Positions 1 to 8,344 of a stretch of 25,032 nucleotides of DNA are shown here, piece by piece. Position numbers and translations under genes: made by a program. Every line of letters starts with the position of its first letter. The first letter of the stretch is position 1. The notes under the pieces were generated by a model, which saw only the letters and a list, made by a program, of their open reading frames with translations, was not told where the DNA came from and did no database searches. This DNA is from a virus: positions 1-25,032 of IMG/VR virus record IMGVR_UViG_3300017951_000118; one strand, written 5' to 3'.

Positions 1-1967
1 AGCTTCTGCTGCTCTAGCTGCAGTTTCGCCATATCCAGCTGGCCCTGCTGTTGTAGCTTAGCCATATCGGCCTGCACCTTGGCCTGAGCCCTAATCTGCT
101 CAGCTGTAACCAATGCCTGCGCCTGCGAAGCTGCCGGGTCGCCTTGCTGGCCTGCCTGAGCCTGCTGTGCTTGTTGTGCTTGTTGCAGAAGCATCGCCTC
201 TGTCTGAGGATCCATAGGCATAAAGTGCCGGTCTGCGTTGCGTATCCCGGCCAATGCGAGCATATCTGCGAGAGTGTTGCGGATCTGCGTGAGAGTAACC
301 AAGCCGTTCTGAGGCCCATATCCCTGCATGATCTGCATCTGAACCTGTAACGCCTGACCTAGAAGCGCCATCTTCTGGTCTTCTTTCCCTGTGCCAAGGC
401 CCACATTCACAGACAGATCCATGTCCGTATTCCATACCCGGGGGTCAACTGGCACGAACTGGCCTGATAGGCGCATCATTTCATGGTCTGGGGAGTTCTT
501 AATTACCTCCCGCAACATGAGCATATACATACGCTTGAGACCGCCTTCGGCTAGGTTTCTAGCAATTACTTCAACCTGACCGGCCGCTGCCTGCATCGTC
601 GCAGCAACAGCCGTTGCGGTAGTGTTCTGAAGGGCGTCAGGGTTAAGCCCCATAGAGGCCCTAGAAACGCCCGTCTTGGCATCTACCTGCTCATCTAGGT
701 ACTGGAGTGCCGGGAGCGTTGTTCCCGCTATAAACGGCACTGAGAGGTCTTGTATCGAGCCTGCCTGCTTAACCCTGACAATCGCCCCAATCTCGTTGTT
801 TAGGACGTCATCCATATTGACCAGGTCTTCAATGATCTGCTGGCGTGGGTTGTTGGTTAAGGCCACATTATCAAGGATGCCCCGGATCATGCTTGTGCAG
901 ACGTCTTGATCGTTTATGATCAGGTCAGCCTGAGATCGACCAAAGAATGCGTGAGGCTCTGGGTCTACCTCAAATACAGCAAACGGCACCTCATCGCATG
1001 GCATGAAGTCCAGCATCTTGTAGTTGCCGCCAATGCAAATAACCCGGTGAAGCAGCGGATAACCGTTCCCGTAGGTGTCCATGTGCATATAGCACTCAGT
1101 CACCAGAATCGGCCGCATAGAGGGGTCATTTACATTGTCGTCAGTGTAGTCGTTGTAATATCCACGGCGAGCGAACTCTTCCTCTTCTACAAGGGTGTCC
1201 TGCTCATCTACGCCCGCGTAATCAATTACCTCATCAAAGTCATACCCCATAGCCATGAGGTCTTTAATTCGCATCTCTCTTCGATGTGCAACACAGTAGG
1301 CGTCATCAATCGCCCGGGCGTTTCGGTCTACAAAGAACTCCTCTGGGGGTACAGACTCAACGCAGAGTTTCCCCTTTTTGCTGATCTTTGCGACTTTAAT
1401 AGAATGGATTAGGGACTGCATTTCCATCCCCATCTCATCCATCGTGATCACCATCTCTTCGGAGTGCTCCAGAACCTGGAGGTCTTCCTCTTGAGCGATC
1501 ATGGCGAACTCGTCATCGCTCAGATCGCTATAGGTGAAGATCTTGGTGTCCTCATAGTCTTCCCAATACACCTTGACTATGCCGGTCTTCTTAACCAGCG
1601 CATCCTGGAAGACGTCAGACAGGATCTTAAACCCGTTTGATTCGTTGAACTTCCAGTGCATATATTGGGTGGCCTGCTCAGCCAGACCTATGTCTTCTGG
1701 CCCGGTAGGAACGAATTCCACCGGCTTATCGGTAGACATGAATACCCGCATAAGGGATGGCTTAATCGCCCTGATATTGTCTCTCACCTTGGTCGCAACG
1801 ACCTTCGATCGGCCTTCTTCATAACCGAGGTCGGTCTTGCCATCAAAGTATTCCTGAGCCTTTACGCGCTCTGGGCTAATCTCTGACTCAACAAAATCTA
1901 CGGCATCCTCAATCGCGGTTGCGGCGATGCTTTCAATCTCGTCCTGTGTGAGCGGCTTCAGTTCCAT
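1..1967 (-). CDS. Portal protein (P22/SU10-like), C-terminus cut by window edge
   Basis: Forms the dodecameric vertex ring through which DNA is packaged and ejected. The minus-strand frame starts at ATG 1967 (MELKPLTQDEIES) and stays open to base 1, giving 655 visible codons. The N-terminal third has the pattern of P22/SU10-type podovirus portals, with GYEEGRSKVVATKV near residue 40 followed by KPSLMRVFMSTDKPVEF. The middle has YWEDYED and PPEEFFVDRNARAI, and a later part has VGLGTGKEDQKMALL. The visible C-terminal part is a Gln/Ala-rich helix (QQAQQAQQAQAGQQG), as expected for a portal barrel. ATG directly follows the TAA of the upstream gene, and AGGA lies 9 bases upstream of it. It is the last virion gene in the window; a scaffold and major capsid gene would be expected to the left. 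Function is family recognition. Confidence 0.88.
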   Translation of the reverse strand, partial: MELKPLTQDEIESIAATAIEDAVDFVESEISPERVKAQEYFDGKTDLGYEEGRSKVVATKVRDNIRAIKPSLMRVFMSTDKPVEFVPTGPEDIGLAEQATQYMHWKFNESNGFKILSDVFQDALVKKTGIVKVYWEDYEDTKIFTYSDLSDDEFAMIAQEEDLQVLEHSEEMVITMDEMGMEMQSLIHSIKVAKISKKGKLCVESVPPEEFFVDRNARAIDDAYCVAHRREMRIKDLMAMGYDFDEVIDYAGVDEQDTLVEEEEFARRGYYNDYTDDNVNDPSMRPILVTECYMHMDTYGNGYPLLHRVICIGGNYKMLDFMPCDEVPFAVFEVDPEPHAFFGRSQADLIINDQDVCTSMIRGILDNVALTNNPRQQIIEDLVNMDDVLNNEIGAIVRVKQAGSIQDLSVPFIAGTTLPALQYLDEQVDAKTGVSRASMGLNPDALQNTTATAVAATMQAAAGQVEVIARNLAEGGLKRMYMLMLREVIKNSPDHEMMRLSGQFVPVDPRVWNTDMDLSVNVGLGTGKEDQKMALLGQALQVQMQIMQGYGPQNGLVTLTQIRNTLADMLALAGIRNADRHFMPMDPQTEAMLLQQAQQAQQAQAGQQGDPAASQAQALVTAEQIRAQAKVQADMAKLQQQGQLDMAKLQLEQQK

Positions 1968-3902
1968 TTATTGCATTCCTAAAAGGCCAGTTGCTGGAGA
2001 CTGCTCTCCTTGCGTCACCTGCCCAGCCTCCACTGCCACAGTCCTGCGAGCAGTAGCGCCAAGCATACTGAGCACCCCTTGTATCTTTCTTAGCACCTCG
2101 TCAATTGGTGCCTCGTTAGTCATCATTCTTCTAACGAACTGCGGGTCTTCGCTGAATAAAACTTCAGCAACTTGATTTCTTTGGGCGTCAGTCAGTCCTG
2201 GGGCTATACCGCTGAGCATCTTTCTTGTCGCGCCTAGTATGGCGATGGGGTCGCCGCTTGCTACGCCGGATATGTCCGTCATTGTTAGATTGGTGCCTTC
2301 ACGGGCAGCAGCCTGCTGTTGTGGGGCCGTCATGCTTCCGCGAGTAACAGTCTGCCGCAGGTCACGCGCCCCCTCCGCAATGTCCAGCCTCTGCTGTATG
2401 CTTTCCAAGCCTTCATTTGGGAAGATAATTGCTAGAATCTGGCCGTCTGCCCTTTCTGGGTCTGCTAAACGACCAATCATCCCCGGCTGTCTTGATAGCT
2501 TGTTCCGCAATTGAGCCATAGCCCCCGCCTGAAATGCCTTAACTGCCTCTGGCCCTTTTGCCACTGCCTTGTCGTAAAGAATTTCTGCGTCATCAGGCGA
2601 GCCTGTAAACGCCCGCTTACCTTCTTGGTATGACTCTCTTGCCCCGCGCAAGGATGCCGCGCTTGCCCTGACATCGGCTAGGCCGGGATACTCAGCATCT
2701 AGTATTCTTTTAAAGGTTCGCTCTGCTTCTGCAGCTTCAACCGCAAGACCTTCTTTGCCGGGTGTTTTGAACTCCATACCGGCCTGAATACCAATTTCCC
2801 TTCGCAGTATTTCGGCGTCTTCTAAATCTGGCAATCTGGCTAGTTCTAGGGCCCCGTCATCAGCCTGCTTGAATATAGGGACGATGTTTCTCCGCCTATA
2901 CTTTTCAGTCAGCCTAGCTGCCGCCTGCGGGTAGAGCCTCGCGTACTCAAGCATTACCTCAGCAATCTCACTGCTGATATTTGGCACTTCTCCGAATGCT
3001 TTCTTGTACATCGCGCTTTCCATCTTGGATAGCTCAGCATCAGAAGCGTCAATTGCCTTTTGGACATTACCCGGCATTCCTGGGGCTAAACCTTCCTGAA
3101 GCTCCTCTGTGGCGGCCTGCCTTGTTTCCGTAGCTCGCCTCCCTAGCGCCTCGTCAATTGTCGTGGACGCTGGGCCTTGCTGGCTTCTTAGCGATCTGAC
3201 GGCAGCGGCTAACGTGGCGTTTTCTGCCATAACTCGGCCGTTCATGATGTCGTTCACAATATCGTCTACTGTGCGACCTGACGTTTCTGCCAACCGCAAA
3301 AGCTCCGCCTGAACGGCATCAGCAGCCCTCGTGCCCATCTTTTCTCTGGCAAAGTTAATAACCCGAGATCCTAAAGCGCCAGCGCCGGATATGGCTGTTT
3401 CTGCCGCCTTTCCGCCTACAATTGACGTTGCTGCAGACACCAAGGCGGGGGCTATGTCATCGGTTGTTAATTCGCCCTCTGCCGAGCCACCATAGCTAAG
3501 AAGGCCCTCTCCGCCAGCGACAGTTGCGCCTTTAGCGCCGCGCATCATCCGGCCTGACCGGGTAGCAAGCTCTGCCGTTCTAAGCGCAGCGGCCCCCTGG
3601 CCACCCGGCAATACGGCTGCCGCCACGGTAGGTAAAAATGCTCCGGCAATTTCCGCCGTTAAGGCTTCCCCAGGGTATTGCCTTTGGTAGTCCGAAAGCC
3701 TAGCTCGCAGCTCATCTCGTATGGCCTCGTATTCGCCGCCACCTAAAGCCTCGGGCAAAACGCTACGGACAGCGGCTTCAATTTCCTCGCCCCAATTGTA
3801 TGTCGCACCCTGAAACGCCTGCCTAAACGGCATTCTTTCAATTGACGTCTGCTGAGCTCTCGCTTCATCCAGCATCTTACGCTGCGCTTCTGTAATAGCC
3901 AT
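1968..3902 (-). CDS. Putative internal virion / DNA-ejection protein (644 aa)
   Basis: A 644-residue protein, probably carried in the capsid and released with the DNA. The N-terminus (MAITEAQRKMLDEARAQQ, then YNWGEEIEAAVRSVLP near residue 36) resembles proteins common in marine podovirus genomes. Two Ala/Gly/Val-rich hydrophobic stretches near residues 85-105 (EIAGAFLPTVAAAVLPG) and 150-175 could insert in membrane, as in ejection proteins. The rest is charged and mostly helical, with many Ala/Glu/Arg runs. It starts directly after the TAG of the upstream gene (TAGATG) with only a weak GCGGG upstream, so it is probably translationally coupled. It sits between another putative internal protein and the portal. 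No enzymatic motif was seen. The ejection role is inferred from position, size and hydrophobic segments. Confidence 0.6.
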   Translation of the reverse strand: MAITEAQRKMLDEARAQQTSIERMPFRQAFQGATYNWGEEIEAAVRSVLPEALGGGEYEAIRDELRARLSDYQRQYPGEALTAEIAGAFLPTVAAAVLPGGQGAAALRTAELATRSGRMMRGAKGATVAGGEGLLSYGGSAEGELTTDDIAPALVSAATSIVGGKAAETAISGAGALGSRVINFAREKMGTRAADAVQAELLRLAETSGRTVDDIVNDIMNGRVMAENATLAAAVRSLRSQQGPASTTIDEALGRRATETRQAATEELQEGLAPGMPGNVQKAIDASDAELSKMESAMYKKAFGEVPNISSEIAEVMLEYARLYPQAAARLTEKYRRRNIVPIFKQADDGALELARLPDLEDAEILRREIGIQAGMEFKTPGKEGLAVEAAEAERTFKRILDAEYPGLADVRASAASLRGARESYQEGKRAFTGSPDDAEILYDKAVAKGPEAVKAFQAGAMAQLRNKLSRQPGMIGRLADPERADGQILAIIFPNEGLESIQQRLDIAEGARDLRQTVTRGSMTAPQQQAAAREGTNLTMTDISGVASGDPIAILGATRKMLSGIAPGLTDAQRNQVAEVLFSEDPQFVRRMMTNEAPIDEVLRKIQGVLSMLGATARRTVAVEAGQVTQGEQSPATGLLGMQ

Positions 3903-5075
3903 CTACTGATTACCCGCCGCAATAAATCTTGCTCGCTGGATATCATTCATTTGATTTACCAGATCTTTCTCTTCCTTACTAAGCCCGTCCCACATTGCTT
4001 TTGGAAAGCCAGCTGGAGGCGCATCGGCAAGCTGTAATACTTGATCAGGGGTATAGGTTTCACCTCTAAACCTTATAGGTTGCAAGTATTTTGCTGGATC
4101 GTCTTCTGGATTTAGCATTCCCTTGATATACCCTAGATACGGTTTTTCATAGTTTTCTTCGTAGCTTTTTAATGCGCCTTCGTAAAGTGTCAGCGCCCTT
4201 CCAGTGAAGTCCGCCCTTTGGTTTGGCGTTAGGCGCTGACCCTCTTTCAGTGAATTCCATAAACTTCTCACCCTATCATCGACGCCACCTGCATTTTGTG
4301 CGTTAGCAAACTCAGTTTCCCTTACCGTGGATCCTGGATCCAGCATTTTCATGTAGTTGAATATCAAGGCCAAATCACCTGCCGCTGACGGGTCTTGCGC
4401 TGACGACATCACCCTGCCAAGTGACGAGACTTGCGATTGGAAGTCTTTAACTTCTTTAATTCCTTGAAACTCTTTTCTGATCCCGCTTATCGCATCGTAT
4501 CTGTCTTTTGAGTATGCAAACGCGCCGCCGTAGGTGCCTTTGCGTCCCATGAATCTGTTGTACTCATCGGTGCCGGGCGTAAGTCCCGCAGCAACCGCGC
4601 TCATGTGCTTTGTTTGGAATCCTTCCGGCAACCCATGCATTGGATTCGCTAAATACTGCACCGCCAATTTAGGCGCTTCTGTATTGGCTGGATTCGCGTC
4701 AATGTAATCCGCTAGCTTAGTAAGCTGATCCTTACGCTGTGCATTTGTTTCGGTCTGAGCGGCAGCTCTTAGTGCGGCGGCAGTTTGGTTGCTTTGAGTT
4801 TTTAGCAATCGAGTAGCCTGAGCCGTCTCCATCTGACTCTGCATTGCCCTCGCCAGATTTGGATCTGGGTTGAGGCGCATAGAGTTCAGCGCGATAACAA
4901 GCCTTGCTCGCTTCTCATCATCATCAAGGAAATCCTGTATGCCACTTCCCAATCCGCTAAGGATGCCCATCATCCTGCCGCCAAAGCCTTGAGGCTGCGC
5001 TGCGGGTGCTGGAGCGGGTGCTGTTGCTGGTGCTGGGGTAGGAACTGGCTGTCCAAGTAGGCCAAAGTTTCTCAT
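3903..5075 (-). CDS. Putative internal virion protein with Pro/Ala-rich N-terminus (390 aa)
   Basis: A 390-residue protein. Residues 10-30 form a low-complexity Pro/Ala linker (PTPAPATAPAPAPAAQPQG). Next comes a short segment, GRMMGILSGLGSGIQDFLDDD, possibly amphipathic. A central helical region follows, and a conserved-looking block near residues 225-290 includes SSAQDPSAAGDLALIFNYMK, MLDPGSTVRETEFANAQN and LTPNQRADF. I recognise that block from putative internal virion or ejection proteins of marine and enteric podoviruses, without a firm name. The C-terminus (PKAMWDGLSKEEKDLVNQM) is also a common ending in this group. ATG 5075 follows the previous TAA by one base, with AGGT about 8 bases upstream. 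Its place between the S74 repeat protein and another ejection-type protein supports a virion-interior role. Function is inference. Confidence 0.6.
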   Translation of the reverse strand: MRNFGLLGQPVPTPAPATAPAPAPAAQPQGFGGRMMGILSGLGSGIQDFLDDDEKRARLVIALNSMRLNPDPNLARAMQSQMETAQATRLLKTQSNQTAAALRAAAQTETNAQRKDQLTKLADYIDANPANTEAPKLAVQYLANPMHGLPEGFQTKHMSAVAAGLTPGTDEYNRFMGRKGTYGGAFAYSKDRYDAISGIRKEFQGIKEVKDFQSQVSSLGRVMSSAQDPSAAGDLALIFNYMKMLDPGSTVRETEFANAQNAGGVDDRVRSLWNSLKEGQRLTPNQRADFTGRALTLYEGALKSYEENYEKPYLGYIKGMLNPEDDPAKYLQPIRFRGETYTPDQVLQLADAPPAGFPKAMWDGLSKEEKDLVNQMNDIQRARFIAAGNQ

Positions 5076-5076
5076 T

Positions 5077-5442
5077 TTAGCTACCTAAATTTTTCATCAT
5101 GTCAAAGATGCCCTGAATACTTTTACCGGCATCTTCAATCTTTTGTATTCCTCTCTCTGGGGCGGACTTAATCGCGTCCATAAACCCAAACTCTTTTTTG
5201 AGCCTTTCTAGCTCTGTCGCGTTCTTTGGGTCATCAGGATCCATGCCCTGCGTTCTCATGTAATCGCGGATAATTGCATTGCGATCAATTGTTGGAGTTG
5301 AAAAACTTACAGAGCCACCGCCAACGCCTGCCTGCATCTGAGGAGTAGGCAATTGCATCAACCCCTGTGGCTGACGCATTGGCATTCCGCCACTCTGCTG
5401 GGCGGCAACGATCATTTGTATTGGGGTCATCTGTCCGTTCAT
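5077..5442 (-). CDS. Hypothetical small virion-region protein, Met/Gln-rich N-terminus (121 aa)
   Basis: I do not recognise this gene. The N-terminal 50 residues are rich in Met, Gln, Pro and Gly (MNGQMTPIQMIVAAQQSGG, then MPMRQPQGLMQLPTPQMQ) and probably disordered. Residues 53-121 are charged and helical (RNAIIRDYMRTQGMDPDDPK, then LERLKKEFGFMDAIK). The start shares one base with the stop of the 810-residue repeat protein (TAATG) and has AAAGG about 7 bases upstream, so the two are probably made together. With virion genes on both sides, a minor virion component or an assembly partner is plausible, but nothing in the sequence shows it directly. Confidence 0.6.
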   Translation of the reverse strand: MNGQMTPIQMIVAAQQSGGMPMRQPQGLMQLPTPQMQAGVGGGSVSFSTPTIDRNAIIRDYMRTQGMDPDDPKNATELERLKKEFGFMDAIKSAPERGIQKIEDAGKSIQGIFDMMKNLGS

Positions 5443-7874
5443 TACAGTACCTTTAGGTAATTCACTCTCAGATAGCCATCAGAGCCTTCTGTAACGGCCT
5501 CTGGCATGACTTCACGCAGTTCTTGAGCCAGCACGCCAATCGTCGGCTGATTCCCTGCAATGCGCTTGCCTTCCTCATTCCAATCCCAGGTGTAGAGGCT
5601 GATACCCTTATCTGACTTGCCAATAGGCTGGATGTTCTCCTTGAGCCTAATATCAGACATTTGTGCCCCGAGCGTGAGGTAATCAAATAGCCCCGGCTGA
5701 CGGCTTGTTGTCTGCGTCTGTTGACCCGTCTGAGACCCTGCAAACGCCCCAAGAGCAGTTTGTAGGGCTTGCTGGGGCGCACCGGTGAATCCAGCATACT
5801 GCTGATTAGCCGCGTCAATGATTGCCTGCTGAGCCGCCCTTTCAAGCGCACCCTGCTGAGCGACTGCCTGATTAACAGTATTTGCCGCACCAAATCCAAG
5901 ATTAGCGAGACTGCCTAACTGGCCTGCTGCCGCGAGTTGTTGATTAACTCCCTGCAATCCTGCGCCTTGATTAGCGAGTGCCGCCTGTAATGCCGCCTGC
6001 TGATTCTGGATCGCGGCCGTATTTCCAGCCTGAGCCCCGAACTGCGCTGCTGCATTCGTTGCTGCGGCATTCTGCAAGTTGGCTTGTGTTCCCAATTGAG
6101 CGTTCTGTAGCGCGGCCACGTTTCCTGCCTGCGCTCCAAACTGAGCAGCTGCGTTCTGAGCCGCCGCGTTTTGTAGTGCCGCCACGTTTGCGGCTTGAGC
6201 ACCAAACTGTGCCGCCTGGCTTCCCAGCTGAGCGTTTTGCAATGAAGCCACGTTTTGGGCTTGTGCGCCAAACTGAGCCGCTTGATTGAGTGCAGCCTGG
6301 TTCGCCAATGCCTGCTGGTTCTGTGCCGCAGATGAGAACTGTGCCGCCTGATTCTGTGCGGCCGCATTTTGGAGTGCTGCAACATTCGCTGCCTGAGCTC
6401 CGAATTGAGCCGCCTGATTCGCCGCCGCTTGATTTGCAAGGTTTGCTTGAGTACCAAGCTGGGCGTTCTGTAGAGCGGCCTGAGTGCCGAGTTGGGCGTT
6501 CTGCAATGCCGCAACATTCTGCGCTTGGGCTCCAAACTGAGCGGCCTGATTCGCGGCGGCTTGGTTGGCAAGATTAGCCTGCGTACCAAGTTGTGCATTT
6601 TGCAGGGCGGAGACATTAGCAGCTTGAGCCCCAAACTGAGCGGCTTGGTTTTGTGCTGCCTGATTGGCAAGCTGAGCCTGCTGCCCTAATTGGGCGGTTG
6701 TTGTGCCCGCCTGTAGCGCCGCCTGCTGGTTGGCAAGGTTGGCCTGCATCCTTGTAGCGATATCCTGCTGTGCAGCTTGCTGGGCTTGCGTAAAGCCTGC
6801 CTGGCGCAAACCTGAAGCCGTCCTAGCCGCCTGCTCTGCAAAGGCCCTATTAGTTTCAGCCTGAGCAATAGCCTCACGCGAACCACCAAATGCACCCGCA
6901 GCTTGGGCCTGAGCCCCCTGCACGTTCTGCTGCATCTGACGCGCCCTCTCAATATCGGAGAGAGACTGCTGTACTACCTGAGACTCGTAAGGGTTAAAGT
7001 ATGGGTCTAGGCTAGTGCCTGCAAGTTGACCAGCTGCTACGCGCTCTTCTCGGACAGGGCCAACGCCTGCAATTCTTTCTGCGCCATATCCTTGCGACGC
7101 CGCCCTTTCAGCTGCAGCCCGCTCTGCGGTATATCCCTGAGCTGCAGCCCTCTCAGCTTTCGCTCTTTCTGCGGCCGCTCTCTCAGCTGTATAGCCTTGC
7201 GATTCCGCTAATGTAGCATCATAGCCCTGAGACTCACCCAATGCGGCCTCAAAACCAGCTGATCCTGCTCGCTCTGCGGTGTATCCCTGAGACCCAGCAT
7301 CAACTGCTTGATAACCCTGGGCTGCAGCCGATTGTGCCGCCGCACTCGTTGGGTTATACCCCTGAGCACTAATCTGTTGCGCTTGGATGTTCATGGGCTG
7401 GTATTGCATCGCCTGAGCGGTTCCAATCCCTGCCTGCCTAAATCCAGCTGCTACAGCTTCTGGCAGGCTTCCTGCGGATTGCATGGCATCTACGGCTGTC
7501 TGTGCGCCGCCTTTGCCTCCAGGCGCTGGTGCAGACGACCCAGTAGGAACGCCTTCCGTTGCTTTCTGCACAGAGCCCAACTGCTGATTAAATAGAGTTG
7601 TTGGCCCGCCAGAGCTTGGGCCAGTTGGAACGCCACCGAGTGTTGCCGATCCAGGAACTGGTGCTTGAGGCACTGGTGCCGCTTGGGCCCCACCTAATCC
7701 GAACGCCAAATTTGCCGCGTCAAAATCTGAAAGCCCTGCCAATCTCGGGTCATTTGCTACCACCTGCATGGTTTGTCCGGTTTGCGGGTTGGTTAGCGTT
7801 CTTTCGTTTGGCCTTGCTACCTGAGCGCCGCCTTTTGATCCACCCGCTGGTGTTGTAGCTCCGCCGCCAGCCAT
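5442..7874 (-). CDS. Repeat-rich virion protein with C-terminal S74 self-cleaving chaperone domain (810 aa)
   Basis: Domains in order: a Gly/Ala/Pro-rich, probably disordered start (1-165); irregular [SA]QGY repeats (about 170-270); a segment with LDPYFNPYESQVVQQSL (289-305) and AQAAGAFGGSREAIAQAE (323-340), a signature I associate with marine podovirus virion proteins; an uninterrupted run of 24 eleven-residue Ala/Gln/Asn repeats (381-644); a linker; and a C-terminal S74 domain (740-810). The S74 part opens with SDIRLKENI and continues through YTWDWNEEG, IGVLAQELREVMPEAV and LRVNYLKV. S74 domains trimerise the protein, then cut themselves off; Ser740 is the expected cleavage site. Strong ribosome site: AGGAG six bases before ATG. 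Neighbours are a MAGGKGG protein upstream and putative ejection proteins downstream. It may be a tail-fibre-like or an internal protein; the repeats do not decide. Confidence 0.72.
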   Translation of the reverse strand: MAGGGATTPAGGSKGGAQVARPNERTLTNPQTGQTMQVVANDPRLAGLSDFDAANLAFGLGGAQAAPVPQAPVPGSATLGGVPTGPSSGGPTTLFNQQLGSVQKATEGVPTGSSAPAPGGKGGAQTAVDAMQSAGSLPEAVAAGFRQAGIGTAQAMQYQPMNIQAQQISAQGYNPTSAAAQSAAAQGYQAVDAGSQGYTAERAGSAGFEAALGESQGYDATLAESQGYTAERAAAERAKAERAAAQGYTAERAAAERAASQGYGAERIAGVGPVREERVAAGQLAGTSLDPYFNPYESQVVQQSLSDIERARQMQQNVQGAQAQAAGAFGGSREAIAQAETNRAFAEQAARTASGLRQAGFTQAQQAAQQDIATRMQANLANQQAALQAGTTTAQLGQQAQLANQAAQNQAAQFGAQAANVSALQNAQLGTQANLANQAAANQAAQFGAQAQNVAALQNAQLGTQAALQNAQLGTQANLANQAAANQAAQFGAQAANVAALQNAAAQNQAAQFSSAAQNQQALANQAALNQAAQFGAQAQNVASLQNAQLGSQAAQFGAQAANVAALQNAAAQNAAAQFGAQAGNVAALQNAQLGTQANLQNAAATNAAAQFGAQAGNTAAIQNQQAALQAALANQGAGLQGVNQQLAAAGQLGSLANLGFGAANTVNQAVAQQGALERAAQQAIIDAANQQYAGFTGAPQQALQTALGAFAGSQTGQQTQTTSRQPGLFDYLTLGAQMSDIRLKENIQPIGKSDKGISLYTWDWNEEGKRIAGNQPTIGVLAQELREVMPEAVTEGSDGYLRVNYLKVL
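5943..6734 (-). repeat. Coding repeat: 24 consecutive 11-residue (33-bp) units
   Basis: Residues 381-644 of the S74 protein divide into 24 units of exactly 11 residues with no insertion or deletion. Three unit types recur: FGAQAxNVAAL, QNAQLGTQANL and ANQAAxNQAAQ. Position 11 is mostly Leu or Gln, and position 9 is mostly Ala. An 11-residue period is the hendecad of right-handed coiled coils. At DNA level units differ by many silent changes, so they are old or selected at protein level. One duplicated pair (QNAQLGTQA followed by QNAQLGTQA) looks recent. Confidence 0.85.
7065..7367 (-). repeat. Coding repeat: irregular [SA]QGY motif array
   Basis: Residues 170-270 of the S74 protein contain the motif [SA]QGY seven times (AQGYNPTS, AQGYQAVD, SQGYTAER, SQGYDATL, SQGYTAER, AQGYTAER, SQGYGAER), plus one degenerate AGFEAAL, spaced about 10-20 residues. 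Several are followed by TAERAAAER helical segments. This is a separate repeat family from the 11-residue units further on. Its role is unknown. Confidence 0.7.
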
Positions 7875-7883
7875 ATTTATCTC

Positions 7884-8342
7884 CTAGATTCTGATTCCGC
7901 CGGTATAGCGGTTGATAAACTGCGCTCGCTGCTCTGGAGTCATATTGGCCCAATCACCCAGACCAAGGTCGCCCTCGCCCATTGGGTCAATAAATTGGCT
8001 TGAAATAGCTGCAAATTGGCCGGGACGGCGGGTCTTGAGCTCTTCCAATGCCTGCTCAAACAAGGGCGCAGAGGAGTATCCACTAACACCGCCAGCCTCA
8101 ACCGTCTCTGGCATAGAAAATTCACCAGCACCAGCCATTCCGAATGCTTCCGCCATTGCGTTTACATTCGATCGAGCAGCCCGGTCAGCCTCGTTAAATG
8201 CCGCGATATCGGGGCCAAACTTCGGCACATATCCAATACGCGATATTGCCTCGCCTCTAGCTAGATTTCTTTTAGCTGCGTCTTCCATCCACGCTGGGAT
8301 TTCAACTTTTGTACTTTGGCTACCGCCTTTCCCGCCTGCCAT
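7884..8342 (-). CDS. Hypothetical virion-region protein (152 aa)
   Basis: I do not recognise this 152-residue protein. It begins MAGGKGGSQSTKVEIPAWME, and the next gene also begins MAGG and has SKGGAQ a few residues in. The body is helical and charged (DAAKRNLARGEAISRIGYV, near 21-39; FNEADRAARSNVNAMAEAFG, near 48-67), with a C-terminal LGDWANMTPEQRAQFINRY. The start lies 2 bases after the TAA of the GNAT-like gene, with a weak AAAGAG upstream. Its place between the gp13-like gene and the large repeat protein suggests a virion or assembly role. The shared N-terminal style could mean a common interaction or tag, which is inference. Confidence 0.6.
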   Translation of the reverse strand: MAGGKGGSQSTKVEIPAWMEDAAKRNLARGEAISRIGYVPKFGPDIAAFNEADRAARSNVNAMAEAFGMAGAGEFSMPETVEAGGVSGYSSAPLFEQALEELKTRRPGQFAAISSQFIDPMGEGDLGLGDWANMTPEQRAQFINRYTGGIRI

Positions 8343-8344
8343 AG

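Noticed and set aside
906-1412. Plus-strand open frame of 168 codons
   Set aside because: Lies antisense to the well-recognised portal gene; its product shows no family pattern and no ribosome site.
5915-6670. Second long minus-strand frame (251 codons) within the repeat region
   Set aside because: It exists only because the 33-bp repeats keep all frames open; composition is Arg/His/Pro-rich and unlike a real protein.
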